64,000 nucleotides of DNA from Pestalotiopsis fici W106-1. Taxonomy: Eukaryota > Ascomycota > Sordariomycetes > Amphisphaeriales > Sporocadaceae. Positions within the stretch are counted from its first letter, which is position 1. The number at the start of each line of letters is the position of its first letter. The position numbers and the translations under genes were made by a program. Below are positions 53,519 through 64,000 of the stretch, piece by piece. A model generated the notes under the pieces. It worked only from the letters and a program-made list of their open reading frames with translations. It had not been told where the DNA came from and made no database searches. Location of the stretch: assembly GCF_000516985.1 (NCBI RefSeq), contig NW_006917100.1:1353490-1417489 (forward strand). Reading direction: 5' to 3'.

Positions 53519-55006
53519 ATGTCTGGCTTGCGACGTTCCTCCTCCTCCGCCGCCACGGCAGTCGCCAGCATGAAGAAATGGTTCCCTACAACATCATCCC
53601 CATTGATAGTCTCGGCGCCAATGGCTTTTGTGACCAATGTGCAACTAGCGACAGAAGTGACCAAGGCAGGTGGATTGGGTACGTTTTTTATGGCATTCAC
53701 AATATCCAATGCTCGGAATGTGATATCCGCCTTCGCGCCAGGCAAAGAACTAATCACGCTACTTTCAGGTTTCATTACTGGGGGCCGTGACTTTTCTCCC
53801 GAGTCCCCGGCGCTCAAGAAGCTCGACGAGGATCTCACAACAGCGCGCCAGTCGCTCTCGCTCCAAGCAAAAAGCATCCTCCACCATCAAGAAGCAGGCG
53901 CCGCCGCCGGCAGTGCAGGAGAGAAGGACGATGGGGTGCTGCCCATTGGCGTAGGCTTTGTCACGTACGATGCCTCGCTCGGCGCCTTTGCGCAGACCAC
54001 GACGCCCATTTTGCGCACCCATCGGCCGGCGGCCGTGTGGCTCTTTGCGCCGTCCCCGCGGGCCGCGACCACGACGGCCGAGGTGATTGCGTCCCTGGCT
54101 GCGGCCGGCCGCGAGTGGGGCCTCAAGATCGTGGTGCAGGTCGGCACGGTCGCGGCGGCCCGGGAGGCGGCCCGGGACGGGGCCCATGTCATTGTGGCCC
54201 AGGGCGTGGATGCCGGTGGTCACCAGTGGGCCAGCGGCGCTGGTGTCATTAGTCTGGTGCCCGAGGTGGTGGATATGCTGAGAAGCGAATTTCCGGACCG
54301 AGAGATTGCCGTCTGGGCGGCTGGGGGCATCGCGGATGGCCGTGGTGTGGTGGCTTCCTTGGCCTTGGGTGCCGAGGCGGCTGTTGTGGGCACGAGGGTA
54401 TTTCTTCAAGCTTTTTTCCCCTCTTTTTCCCAAACGATTTCATTCCTCGTTTCATGATGACTAACTGATGGCAATTAGTTCATGGTCGCTCATGAATCAT
54501 CGGCACAAGACTATAAGCGCAAGGCCATTCTCTCAACGTCGGACGGTGGCACGAATACAGTCAAGTAAGTTTAGGAGACCATGAAACCATTTGTATCTTG
54601 ATCTTGATACTTCAGTGAAAGGAAAACAAAAGCTGACTACTACGTGTCTCAATATATAGATCACAAATACACGACCATGTTCAGGGCAATAAAGAGTGGC
54701 CCGACTTATACGATGGCAGAGCAATTGTTCACCATTCATACCATGACCACCAGGCCGGCGTGACCCTCGAAGAGAATGAGAGACGGTACCAGGCCGCAAA
54801 GGAAAGTGGTGATCATGCTAGATTGGTGACTTGGTCGTAAGTTGGACTGCAAGAACTGAATATCTAGGTACATAGTACTAATACTCTCTCGTAGGGGCAC
54901 TGGAGTCGGTCTTGTGAAACAAGCCTTGCCAGCAGGTGAGATGGTGAGAACATTGAGGAATGAGGCCTCCCAGGTTTTGCAACATCTCAAAGGTTTAACT
55001 GCTTAA
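53519..55006 (+). CDS. Nitronate monooxygenase (2-nitropropane dioxygenase family)
   Basis: This FMN-dependent TIM-barrel enzyme oxidises alkyl nitronates such as propionate-3-nitronate. Five exons are inferred: 53519-53678, 53769-54397, 54479-54564, 54660-54836 and 54895-55006, giving 387 aa. The first intron (90 nt) reads through in frame, but splicing restores the family motif TKAGGLGFITGGRDF. Other landmarks are LIVSAPMAFVTN at the N-terminus, IVVQVGTVAAAREA, QGVDAGGHQWASGAG (FMN phosphate and active site) and VWAAGGIADGRGVVASLALGAEAAVVGTRF. The C-terminus is specified by three short exons with consensus donors. I chose the ATG at 53519 because the frame upstream to 53363 is Lys-rich and lacks homology. 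The N-terminal Arg/Ser stretch could be a weak mitochondrial signal. Confidence 0.9.
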
Positions 55007-55674
55007 GCATATTGATGCGATCTTCAACATATAATACTAAAAAGAGGGAAATGAAAGATAACTTGTGTGTCGTGATTGGACCAATCAACAGAACTTCCCA
55101 GAAATGATGGTGGGTTATATATCATACACCAAAACTCCGAACGTGTTCATGTTTGGTTGAGTGCATTCCCAGGCAGATATCCGCATACATGAATAAGGAG
55201 TATTCATTCATACGTACGTATGCCCAGTACGTACGACCAGGATCTTCTTCCAGAAAGCTGAAAGTCGACAGGGGTCCAATGATCCTGGAGGTCCAGGGGT
55301 TCGTGACGCCAATCATCGCCAATGAAATCACTGCCGAGTTGATCCTCCCACCAGGGCCGGGCAAATATCTCGCGTGGGGTAACGCGCTATCAATTCTATT
55401 TTCAGTTTCTTTACTTGTCAAACTCGGTTCGCACCTTGAATTGAGGTGGTATCTGACTGCAGGGCCGTTGCACTAATCTTTTGAGCTCTGAAAACTCATC
55501 GCTTGCCAGCTTGACTACACAAACCTGTACAATCAGGTTGATTGGAGTATGCGTGACTTCTTCAACATTACCTTCAAATAGGCCCTGCTGCTGATCCCTG
55601 ACAACTCCTGGACTTTTCGATAGCACCTATACAGAACTGTGACTCACTCCTTTCAATCATGATCTGTACAAATC
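55007..55674. other. Intergenic between nitronate monooxygenase and the Clr5 gene
   Basis: No gene is supported; the 107-codon frame at 55153-55476 lacks recognisable features. A short ACGTACGTATG palindromic patch occurs near 55212-55222. Confidence 0.4.
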
Positions 55675-57525
55675 ATGGTCTTCGGCGCATTGCATGACAC
55701 ATCGTGGCGACACGCATCTGTTGGCGGGTATGGAGAGTCCAAAGCTTATGATGCCGGACATGAGTCCGTCGTGCCGTCGCCGCCGCCGCCGCCGTCGTTT
55801 CTGGCAGTAAGGACGTCATCGATGTCTTCCACCTCGGTCGCAGCAGCTCGGTTTCCCCAGGACGCCCATGACTGGGACTTTGCCGCGCCCATCATACGGG
55901 AACTCTACATGGTACAGAATCTACCTCTGTCGCGGGTCATTGAGATCATGACCACAAAGCATGGATTCAAAGCCACGTACGCTATGCCATTTCTACGTAT
56001 TCTTCTACGGCCATGGAAAGGGAGTAGTGCTAACACACGATATCTACCCTCAGCGCAAGGATGTACAAGAGCCGATTCCCAAAATGGGGGTGGGCAAAGA
56101 ACGAAAAAAGAAAACCGCCAGAGAAAAGAGCGCCGAGAAAGTCTCGGCGTTCAGCGCCGCAGGCGGAGCCAGGGTCATCGGAAATGATAGCCGCCGCCGC
56201 CGCCGCCCAAACTCCTTTGCCCCCGACCTCGCCCGCCGATCGGCTAATGCTGCACGAGAGTCCGTACGCTCGACACCTGTATGAGAGCTGCCGGGCCCTG
56301 GACATCTTCATCACATCATGGGCCGCCCGGGACCCTCGGTGGCAAGGGGATACCTTGCTCACCAGCCTGGCGGTACAACCACTCCCGAGCTACATTGACC
56401 AGGCCGTCAGCCACTTTGAGGGCGGCGATTATCAGCAGGGCGGCAAGTTTCTGCGGCTGGCATTTCTTGATGTTGAAGTTTGCATCAAGGACGATCATGT
56501 TCTCAATATATTTGGCCTCTTGGTGGAATGGAGTGATCCGCTCATCAGGTTCCCAGGCGTCAACGACGTCGAAGTGCTCATGGCCTTTAGCAAGTAAGAC
56601 CTTCTCTCTTTATTTTATGTATTGCCTTGAGTGGTGCATGTGGACACGTTGGTTAACATGCGTGCGTAATCAGATACGTTTATCAACAGGTATGATTTCA
56701 TGTAAACGCAAGTTAGTCTTTTATGACTACGGTACCATGCTAACCCATCGACTCAAGGCCCTGATACATTGGGGAAACCATCCCATCACCCTAATGTGTA
56801 GAGGTCTCCTAGAAGCAACACGTTACGGCACCGAGAGGGTAGTGTCGTGGATGCAGAGCATGTTTCGCCTCAGGATCGACGTCTTCAGATCCCTACGAGG
56901 AACAGACCTGGCCACAATATCAGGACAGACGCAGTTCCTCTCGAGATGGCCCGACCACAACATGACGCTCGACTACATGCAAAGCCAGCACCGGCGCATC
57001 CAACAAATCCAAGAGACGTACGGCGCCGACCACCACCTGGTCCTGCGCGACCAAATGGCGCTGCTGCGCATCGAGCTCGTGCAAAAGCTGCCCAGCGGCA
57101 ACCTCGAGGCCCGTCTGGAGCGCCTCTGCGCCGCCACCAGCCGGTACAAGCGCTCGGCGGACCGCGACAAGGACCCCTATGCTGCCCTGAAACAGCACAC
57201 CATCTTTCGCGGCAGCCATTTCCTCTTGGCTCTCTTCCGGGCCTCGCAAAACGACTGGGAAAAGATGCTCGCCGCCTGCAGGGAGGTTATTTATCTAGAC
57301 TGCGAGCCGGTGACGCCCTGGGGCTCGTTCGTGGTCCTTGTCATTGATTTACTGCGCGAGCATGGTCTACACGAGGAAGAAGAGAGAATTATTGCTTGGA
57401 AAAAGTCGGTGGAGCTGTCGCCGTCGCTGGAGAAACTCTTGGAAGAGGAAACCGCTTCAGGGGAAGGGGCATCAAACCTGGTGAGTGGCCTTGTGAATTG
57501 CAAAAGGGAAGAGACGGTGGAGTAG
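55675..57525 (+). CDS. Clr5-domain protein
   Basis: Clr5 domains are short N-terminal DNA/chromatin-linked domains abundant in ascomycetes; fission yeast Clr5 acts in heterochromatin silencing. Exons are 55675-55976, 56054-56593, 56674-56689 (16 nt) and 56758-57525, giving 541 aa. The Clr5 domain at about residues 62-115 runs WDFAAPIIRELYMVQNLPLS, then ends GFKATARMYKSRFPKWGWAK across the first intron. A basic linker and Ala/Pro run follow. The C-terminal 250 residues are helical (LTLMCRGLLEATRYG onwards, TPR-like spacing), typical of this group. The micro-exon is supported by flanking AATCAG and GTATGA sites and by the CTAAC branch before 56757. The start could instead be an internal Met near 55822. 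Its specific role is unknown. Confidence 0.82.
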
Positions 57526-59256
57526 AAAAGGCAATCTCCTCAGAATGCCGCTGGGGTCATGAAGATAGATATATGACAGACGATTGATTGGTTGGGGAGG
57601 ACTGTCAAACCCATCAAGATCTATAACGATTATTCACGGAGACAGATCAGTATAGATGAGCTGGATCGGCCCGAGTGGATCGCCGTCCCAGAGGGCGGTT
57701 GAGAGTGACATACTGCCGGATCGAGATATGAGGATAAGCTTAGTGCGCATTATGAATTAAAGATGGTGGACTTCAGTGTCATGGCAATGAGTCAGTATTG
57801 TACTATTTCTGTAGCTTATACTACCTGCTTATATTGGCCATTTAACCTTGACGACCCTTGTACTGCGATTCCAAATTAGTTTCAACCGCCATTTCCCCCA
57901 AAGTTCCTGCGTGTAGCTAGAGGATAATATTAGATTTCGATTCGTAATACTCCGCGAATCATTCAAAATCGCATACCTGCAGGGAAGGCGATCCCAAAAC
58001 CGACTCGACATACCAATCACATATGCGGCTAGAAAAGAGGATGGTCTAATATGATATGACATGATCTGATTGCTCACCGCAACATTATAAGCCCCGTCGG
58101 TAATGGGACCACCACTCGGCCCGAGACATGTCGCCCGCGAAAAAAAGGACTTTGTCATACCGAGCCCTGGCCCCGCCTGCTCCGAGCCGATCGCCGCTGC
58201 GCGTAGTGCTCCTGATGGGAACGGGCAGCGCGGGCGGCCAGATGGCCAACGACGCCGCGGCCTCATCCGAGTATACCAGAGATGGCAACGACTCGGGTAG
58301 TTCGTCCACAGCAGCATGGCTCTTTCGAATGTGAGCCAAAGAAGGTATACGAATGACGATAAAGTGTATCCGAGAATACCCTTCTCCTTGTTATACGTGA
58401 TACAGGATCAATATCACTATAAGGCTGGAGTCGTCGAAGGATATTTACCATTGTTGATTGACAATGTAAGCAAAAAGCTTGGGCTCGACTTTTTCCCATC
58501 TCGGCAATCATGGATCGCTATCGTGACTTGTGAATGTACAAACCGATATATGATTCAGTCGCAAGTCTCGATATCTCAAGAATAGAGGTTATCTTTCACT
58601 TTTCATGAATCAAGCCAACAGTTGAGAAATGAACCGAGCAATAAGTAGGTATCGATTCATAGTATCAGAGTCCAAGCAAACGCTCAAACACTAGTCCGCG
58701 TCGTCGTCACGCCTCATCCAGCCTTGCCCAGCAACCAGAGTCCTCTCACTGGCTGGCTGTTGGCCGTTTGCACCTTTTCAGAGGAATTTCATTCGTTGCT
58801 CGGCCAGCATGAAACCATCAACCCCCTCCCCCTCTCCCCCTCCTCAAACCACTGGAGGTCTAATAAATGAAGATAATCTGCTCTGTTTTCAACAAAGAAC
58901 ACAAAACACTGAGCTCGGGTTTGCAATAGCTTAGTGGTATTCCTGACAAGTTTCTAATCGCGCGCTCTGGAAACTTGTCATCAATACCACAAGCGCGCCA
59001 GTTCGATTCCACCAGTTGGCTCGAATTGTTCCCAGCCAGTAAGATCAAATAAGGTGCTCATACCACCACATAGAGGGACACGGGGGCTCTAGATCGAATT
59101 AGATAATTAGATAGTTTTTTTTTTTGTCACTCTTTTTGGTCAATCTTGACATCTTGCCAAGCTGATGAATATCTCGTTTTATATCTCTGATAAGACAGAA
59201 GTTGACGCGTGTTTAGTGGTATGTTTATGTTTTGACTACTTAGTGTACTTGTCCAT
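57526..59256. other. Intergenic 1.7 kb with an inverted repeat and C-rich tract
   Basis: No confident gene is present. A 68-codon frame at 58128-58334 and an 89-codon frame at 58316-58585 overlap, but no splice model joins them. A C-rich tract (58821-58845) and a 25-nt inverted repeat (58929-58994) are the notable structures. Confidence 0.4.
58929..58994. repeat. 25-nt imperfect inverted repeat with tRNA-like flanks
   Basis: The left arm 58929-58954 and right arm 58970-58994 are reverse complements except for one extra base and two mismatches, around a 15-nt GC-rich centre. The left arm starts in TAGCTTAGTGGTA (A-box-like), and AGTTCGATTCC (B-box-like) lies at 59000-59010. Acceptor and T stems do not pair well, so an intact tRNA is unlikely; a tRNA-derived or structured element is possible. 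Confidence 0.6.
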
Positions 59257-60141
59257 TTACGGTGACTCCTCACCTTCTATGTCTTCTGATTCCAACGCTT
59301 GTTCAATCTTTTTGACAAAGTATTTCTCCTTCTGCTGGTCCCTGTCCTCCTTGTTATGCTCCTCGCAATGGACGCCCCTTGCTGGTTTGTGACATGCACC
59401 CTTTCTGCAAATGCCGAGCTCCCTGAATCGACTGCGGACGTTTTGGTGATAGTCGCAATACAGAGATTTGGAACTTATGGATATTATCTCGGTGCAAAAT
59501 AACTGCTTGCAGAGCTCCTGCTGCCCAGAGCATCTCCGCAGCCGTGCATGATACTCCTCGAGAAAGTGGTATTTGCATAGGCCGTCTTTGGTCTCGGCGG
59601 GATAGAGACAATGTTTCACAGTCTTTTCGTTCTTGGGGTTCCCTGCAACTACAAACTGGCAATGCTCAGTAGCCGTGCTGCTATTGCTGCCGCTTACAAA
59701 CCCTAGCAACCTGTCCTTTGCAAAGTCCAGGGCGTCGAGTTGACTGGAGCCATCCCATCCGCACCAGCTACAACAGTCACAAGGATACGGTATCGGCCTT
59801 TCGCAACTCGGGCATCGTCGCGCGCTCCATCTTTGGCATTGCTCCTTGATTTCAAGGAATTCTGCTGGAGCCGTTCGGACAAGTTCGGGCATGTGTAGGA
59901 TACAGAAACGTTGTCCATCGGCCGCTGGCGCGCTGCAGTCTTTCCTGAAACTACATGGTACTGTCCCACGCGCTTTGAAAATCCGTCAGCATTATCCAAA
60001 AGGCAATGAGGAAGACTTAAAAAAAAAAGAGAAGTTTTATTTTGAATGTCATGATGTATGCTTACATCTTCTTCGTTTCTCGTTTTCCTTTTCTTGCAAG
60101 CTGCTTGTGGTTTGTAGGCGCAATCCATCTCCTGAATCCAT
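59257..60141 (-). CDS. Cys-rich protein with four C-C-C-H units and a central zinc ribbon
   Basis: I do not recognise the family. The model has minus-strand exons 60066-60141 and 59257-59972 (263 aa), with intron GTAAGC, CTGAC branch and TTTCAAAG acceptor. Spliced, the N-terminus (MDSGDGLRLQTTSS then EKRRR) joins GTVPCSFRKDCSAPAADG. Four units share Cys-x(4-16)-Cys-x(8-12)-Cys-x2-His: C32/C38/C49/H52, C130/C147/C158/H161, C180/C185/C198/H201 and C214/C219/C228/H231. Between the first and second lies a ribbon-like CPSC with CDCC and SWC (79-96). The tail is charged and helical, ending in acidic EDIEGEESP. It looks like a multi-zinc binder, perhaps for nucleic acid or protein contact; that is inference. 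Without the intron an ATG at 59892 would give a 211-aa protein lacking unit one. Confidence 0.7.
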
Positions 60142-60898
60142 GTTTTTATAGTCTCATGCGTGTCACTTGTCCTCACGATTGATTCCCAGAATCCACTGGC
60201 GTCAAGGCAAATGTCAAAATTAGGAGGACCAAAGATCCCAGTACAGACTCATGCGTCTTTTGATTTAAGCTACCTAAGCTGTAAGTCTAGATGGATTATT
60301 TATATTGATGACATGAGATCCGCTATCTGTTTTGGAGCTTATAATGCGACAAAGAAATCGACATGTCGTAGATAATGATGACTTGGTGTTTCATTCCTAG
60401 ATGACCAAGCCGACGAGATCCTTTACCGACTTTCGTCAGAACATGTTGAATGACAAAGCAAAGACGGGGTCCGCTCGTGGCTACAGTCAGGATCAACTCT
60501 CCCAAGTGTTGCTTAAATCTTTTGTTTTTGTGTTGTGCGCGCGTTTGGGCATAGTCCTCTGCCGAGTAGCCTTACCCATGAGGCATTCAATTTGCCTGTA
60601 GTCTTCAGCCATTGATATTCAGATCATCAAGTTGCCGCCCTAAGTCGATACTGATACCAGGGCGGCAACTTCCTTCGTATCGTAGACCAGTGCTCAATAG
60701 ATGGATGCCCAGGTGATGGCTCGAGACGATGACATGGAGAGACGACTACCACTCATTCTCCTCAACCCAGACCGAGCTCAAAGGCCATCATCTTGTTGCC
60801 GAGGTATCTCATCACGCTCCTTTCAAAAGAAAAGAAAAAGTGGATATCATGGTGATGACGCTTGCGTCATCTTGGCAAAGATACTATCCTCGCCTGTG
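60142..60898. other. Intergenic between two minus-strand genes
   Basis: No gene is supported here. A short direct/inverted GGCGGCAACTT-type duplication (near 60632 as AAGTTGCCGCC and 60661 as GGCGGCAACTT) forms a perfect 11-nt inverted repeat around about 18 nt. Confidence 0.45.
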
Positions 60899-61765
60899 CT
60901 AAGGCATACCCCCAGGAGTCTCCTCCCAGTGGGCGGTACCGTTTCTGTATCGATATTCGACAAAAGTCTGCGCAAATGCTCGGAACGGCCGACGCAGCCG
61001 ACTTTGTTTTGCCTCGACCAGTTCGTTGGGGTCTCGCTCCCGCGTGGCTTGCAGGTACTGTGCTGTTCTCTGCACCACCATTTCGACCCAATGCAGAAAG
61101 GCAGAAACCTTGGCCTCCTGCTCCTGCGGCTCGTTGCCCTGCCCGCAGTCCTGTATCACTGCCAGCGTGTCAATGTCGTTTAGTGCCGGGTTGTCAATTT
61201 GGCGGAGCCGGCACCGCGTCCTGGGCGCCGGGAACGTCGTCTTCAAGGGGTGGCGGCCGACAGAAGCAGGAAGAATAATGGTTAGTGTATCCATATTGCG
61301 GAAATATGTCATTAGAGCCAGAGACCGAGCACCGTAATTCAAAAACGTCTCCGACTGCATGGCGATATGATGAACCGCTTCACAGCGACTGTCGTTACTG
61401 AACCAGACTGGATTCGAGACTAAAGCAGGGATATACAGAATGTCCAAATCAGGTCGAAAGGGTCTCGTGGGCACGTCCATCATGGCGAATTGAGAATAGC
61501 GAAAGGCCGTTCTGGCCATGGCAAACACACGCCATTCGCGACAGACATGCATTCCGACCGGATAGGCAGTCTTGATCACCAGACTATGCTCGGCAGAGTC
61601 ATCCGGACGCGGGCCCAGGGGAGTGATGGGGCGCAACCCGGCCGGCAGGATGGCGATTTCCGGCACATGCTCCGGCATCGAATACTGCCAAATGAACTCC
61701 TTGAGTTCGGTTGGGAGTTTATCGAATGGTGATTTCGACCCCGGCGCACTGACACGCGACGTCAT
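60899..61765 (-). CDS. 2EXR-domain protein
   Basis: 2EXR proteins form a large fungal family of unknown function with a short F-box-like N-terminal motif. The core here is PFDKLPTELKEFIWQYSMPE, and later parts (HVCREWRVFAMARTAFRYS, DILYIPALVSNP, VHHIAMQSETF, MDTLTIILP) fit the family. From the ATG at 61765 the product is 288 aa, with the 2EXR motif near the N-terminus as usual. The frame is open to an upstream ATG at 61936 (345 aa), but a consensus GTAAGT donor at about 61885 suggests a 5' intron ending near CACCCAG just before 61765. Either start is possible. The protein has no signal peptide. Confidence 0.75.
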   Translation of the reverse strand: MTSRVSAPGSKSPFDKLPTELKEFIWQYSMPEHVPEIAILPAGLRPITPLGPRPDDSAEHSLVIKTAYPVGMHVCREWRVFAMARTAFRYSQFAMMDVPTRPFRPDLDILYIPALVSNPVWFSNDSRCEAVHHIAMQSETFLNYGARSLALMTYFRNMDTLTIILPASVGRHPLKTTFPAPRTRCRLRQIDNPALNDIDTLAVIQDCGQGNEPQEQEAKVSAFLHWVEMVVQRTAQYLQATRERDPNELVEAKQSRLRRPFRAFAQTFVEYRYRNGTAHWEETPGGMP

Positions 61766-63590
61766 GGCTGGCTGGGTGCTATACCTAATTCCCCATTTGA
61801 TGAGCATGGGGTCATTCATCACATAGGCAGGCATGAGGACAGTCATCGCTTGATGGATTGAACCTCCCCGGACTCCAGCACTTACTTTTCGTTGCTTAAG
61901 GTGATATGTGATGGGTGATGATTCTTGCGTGTGCATATGCGCGCGTGAACAGAGTCAAAACAAAACAACGCAACGCTTGGGCGGGCAGCAGCATTGCCAA
62001 TGTTGATGAACAGATGGGCAAACAGACAGACAGACGGGACCATGGTCTGCTGGGCAACCTCAGCCCTACACACCACAGACCTTCCTCAATCGCACAAAAG
62101 GTTTCTTGAATCTCTGGACAAGCACGACTCCATTAATTTCGCATTGGGAGTTGCCGCATTATCACGATGTGTCTGTCTAGCTGGGAGAGGTGGAAAGAAG
62201 GTCGCTGGTGAAAGGACAGTATTGGGACTGCAAACGACCTGCAGATTGACCCCCTCACGTGTGTATTGTATGTAAATGGGAACAAACGTATTTCAGAGAG
62301 GAATAAAGGTAAGAAGATGCACGAGGAGATGTATGCAGTATCTATCTAACAGCCGCCCAGTAAGTTCCGTAGATGCAGGAGCTGCTAGCGAAAAAAGACT
62401 GCCAGTATTAGTCTCGGCACTCGTAAATGGTCAAAATTTCGTGGAGGAGAGCGAAAGTCTGACGATAAGGAATGGCGCCTTGTTGAGATATAAAGAAAAG
62501 AGAAGAAGAGTCGAAGCGGCTCACAGAAAAAAAAATTTCAAATAAAGAGGTCCCGCGTCGCTGGATTCCTCCGCCGCTCAACGCGCTAGTGGTCCGTTAG
62601 CGGCACCGACAAGACGTTTAGGGTAAGGCTGACAACACCTGCCGGGCTCCTCCTCATCCATTTTATGCAACCTCCACTAAACCTGCATGGGCTCAGTGCA
62701 GTGAAAGCCCACCGTCACCCCCCATAAGCCAGTCGGATCTCAACGGGCTCAGGGCCACCGGCTAGATTCATAGATCCATGCCACAACGCAGATGCAGTCG
62801 GCCGAACTTGAAATGCCGCTGCGGTGCTGTGCGACCGCTTGATCCACGATTCTCAAGAGAGGAAGTCAATCGCTGCATCGTCTCTGTGTAGGTATATAGG
62901 TGTACGTGCATATTTCATACACACCGCTCGAGCATCTTCTCTCTCTCTATGTGTTTAGAGGCAAAGGGGTCTCTCAAAAGGAAACTGGGCTAGGGCATTT
63001 TGCGGTGGGAAAAAGTAAGCAGTCATATTTCCTCTCCCTCTCTTCACAAACTCCATATCTGTCTATCTACAAGCCGTGGTGTAGTACAATCCATCCATCA
63101 TTTCCTTGTTGGCCTGCCTATCCACAGATTTAGCTTTAGGTATGCCTAAGTAGGGAAAACTGGTTCGCGCCTGTCCGAATGCTTGGATCAAGCCGACTCG
63201 ATATAATCGAGTTGCGTAAAGTACAGCCTCACTACTTCCGTCTTCTTATGTATGTCGTGGTGCTTTGACCCATTCCTCAAAGAGAAGCTATGCGGCAAAA
63301 TGATTGATAATTGAGCAACGCCGTCTTGATCTGCAGGGGAGATTGCTTGCGTATATGCCTTTGGAACACGAATGTCCAACGGACCACTCCGGCAAAACAA
63401 AAATCAAATGTGGCAATCCTCTCGAGGGTATCTTAACCAGGTGGAGACCCCTTAAAACGTGTGCAAAAGCATGCCCCTCCCCTGGTAATGCTATACGCTG
63501 TGCCATGAAACAAAAACGCCCACTTCTGACAACGCCAATCGTCATGCCTCATAGGTATCATGCAGTCATCAAAACAAACAGGAAAGGAAA
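61766..63590. other. Intergenic 1.8 kb (upstream of the 2EXR gene)
   Basis: No supported gene. The frames at 61994-62275, 62276-62545 and 62900-63133 are short, low-complexity and featureless. GACAGACAGACGG (about 62024) and CTCTCTCTCTATG (about 62938) are minor simple repeats. Confidence 0.4.
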
Positions 63591-64000
63591 TCAGACCTTG
63601 ATTTCTTTGAGATCTGACACGGCTTTGGCTACTTCGTTGTAAGCCAGTTTCTCGCAGTGTCGACGCGTCTCTTCGCTAAGAGACTCTTCGGGTACCTCCT
63701 TGTAAAGCCGCCGAGACAAGTCGCGATTGATAATAGTGTACTCATCTGCCGTGATACTGCCTGATTTATAATGTGGTTTCAATGCAGCTTTGATCATGGC
63801 ACTAATGCTTTCCTTTGTTTGAAGTGGGAGAGACTCGCGTGTTGGTGAAGATTCTGGCGAATGAGAAGTGTGATTGAGGTCAGTATTGATGTTGATATGT
63901 GTTTGCCGACGAGGTTGGGGGTTACGGATATGCGATTGACGCGGTGCCACCTGCTGAGGATGAGAGCGGCGAGACGTTGACTCGGAATCACTGCCGCTCT
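63591..64000 (-). CDS. C-terminus of a large nuclear-type protein (possibly PHD/RING PHRF1-like), 5' part off window
   Basis: The minus-strand frame is open from the right edge to a stop at 63591; only the last 136 codons are visible. The N-terminal part seen is disordered, rich in Ser, Arg, His and Gln. The C-terminal 70 residues (SAMIKAALKPHYKSGSITAD and RLYKEVPEESLSEETRR) form a helical domain resembling the SRI-like C-terminal helices of PHRF1/SCAF proteins, which bind the RNA polymerase II CTD. This family call rests on pattern memory only. The sole Met-like start near 63950 is GTG, so the true start lies beyond the window. Confidence 0.6.
   Translation of the reverse strand, partial: SGSDSESTSRRSHPQQVAPRQSHIRNPQPRRQTHININTDLNHTSHSPESSPTRESLPLQTKESISAMIKAALKPHYKSGSITADEYTIINRDLSRRLYKEVPEESLSEETRRHCEKLAYNEVAKAVSDLKEIKV

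Noticed and set aside
53765..54433. 222-codon minus-strand frame
   Set aside because: It is antisense to the GC-rich second exon of nitronate monooxygenase; the plus-strand protein has clear family motifs.
58128..58585. Two short plus-strand frames that might be exons of a small gene
   Set aside because: The GTGAGC donor and GATACAG acceptor between them lead to a stop in the joined frame, and neither part resembles a known protein.

Overview
The window is nuclear DNA of a filamentous ascomycete (Pezizomycotina; the gene set suggests a Sordariomycete, but the species cannot be fixed from sequence alone). The grounds are many short introns (about 50-90 nt, with GTANGT donors and CTAAC-like branch points), fungal-specific families (PNP-NB-ARC-TPR NLR, Clr5, 2EXR, Egh16-like) and conserved eukaryotic genes of fungal type (MDN1, HAT1, CTK3, MAS2). 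I assign 21 protein genes, 19 complete and two cut by the window edges. I find no rRNA, convincing tRNA, CRISPR or transposon.

Layout. 1-4 kb: a divergent mitochondrial pair, alternative NADH dehydrogenase (-) and mitochondrial processing peptidase alpha (+). 5-7.3 kb: two adjacent paralogous genes of an unrecognised family with the same three-exon structure. 8-9.7 kb: a secreted tannase/feruloyl esterase (-). 9.7-13.7 kb: a gene-poor stretch with one possible gene relic. 13.7-22 kb: an accessory block with an Egh16-like secreted protein, an NLR-type receptor with near-identical TPR repeats, a hairpin element and a Fic-domain protein. 24-37.5 kb: housekeeping genes, namely a Cdc4-type F-box/WD40 protein, a ZIP metal transporter, HAT1, pyrroline-5-carboxylate reductase, CTK3 with a long N-terminal extension, and mitoribosomal bL12m. 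37.9-52.9 kb: one 15-kb uninterrupted reading frame for midasin (MDN1/REA1). 53.5-64 kb: nitronate monooxygenase, a Clr5-domain protein, a Cys-rich protein with four C-C-C-H units, a 2EXR protein, and the C-terminus of a possible PHRF1-like protein.

Themes. Mitochondrial function (NADH dehydrogenase, MPP alpha, bL12m, proline synthesis) and gene expression/ribosome assembly (HAT1, CTK3, midasin) make up the conserved backbone. The accessory genes point to environmental interaction: plant polyester or tannin breakdown, an appressorium-type secreted protein, a putative intracellular immune/incompatibility receptor and a Fic enzyme. The most interesting items are the tandem orphan pair, the splice choice at the NLR domain boundary, the NLR-hairpin-Fic block, the Cys-rich repeat protein and the extended CTK3. 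Exon boundaries were set by eye from splice consensus and frame continuity.
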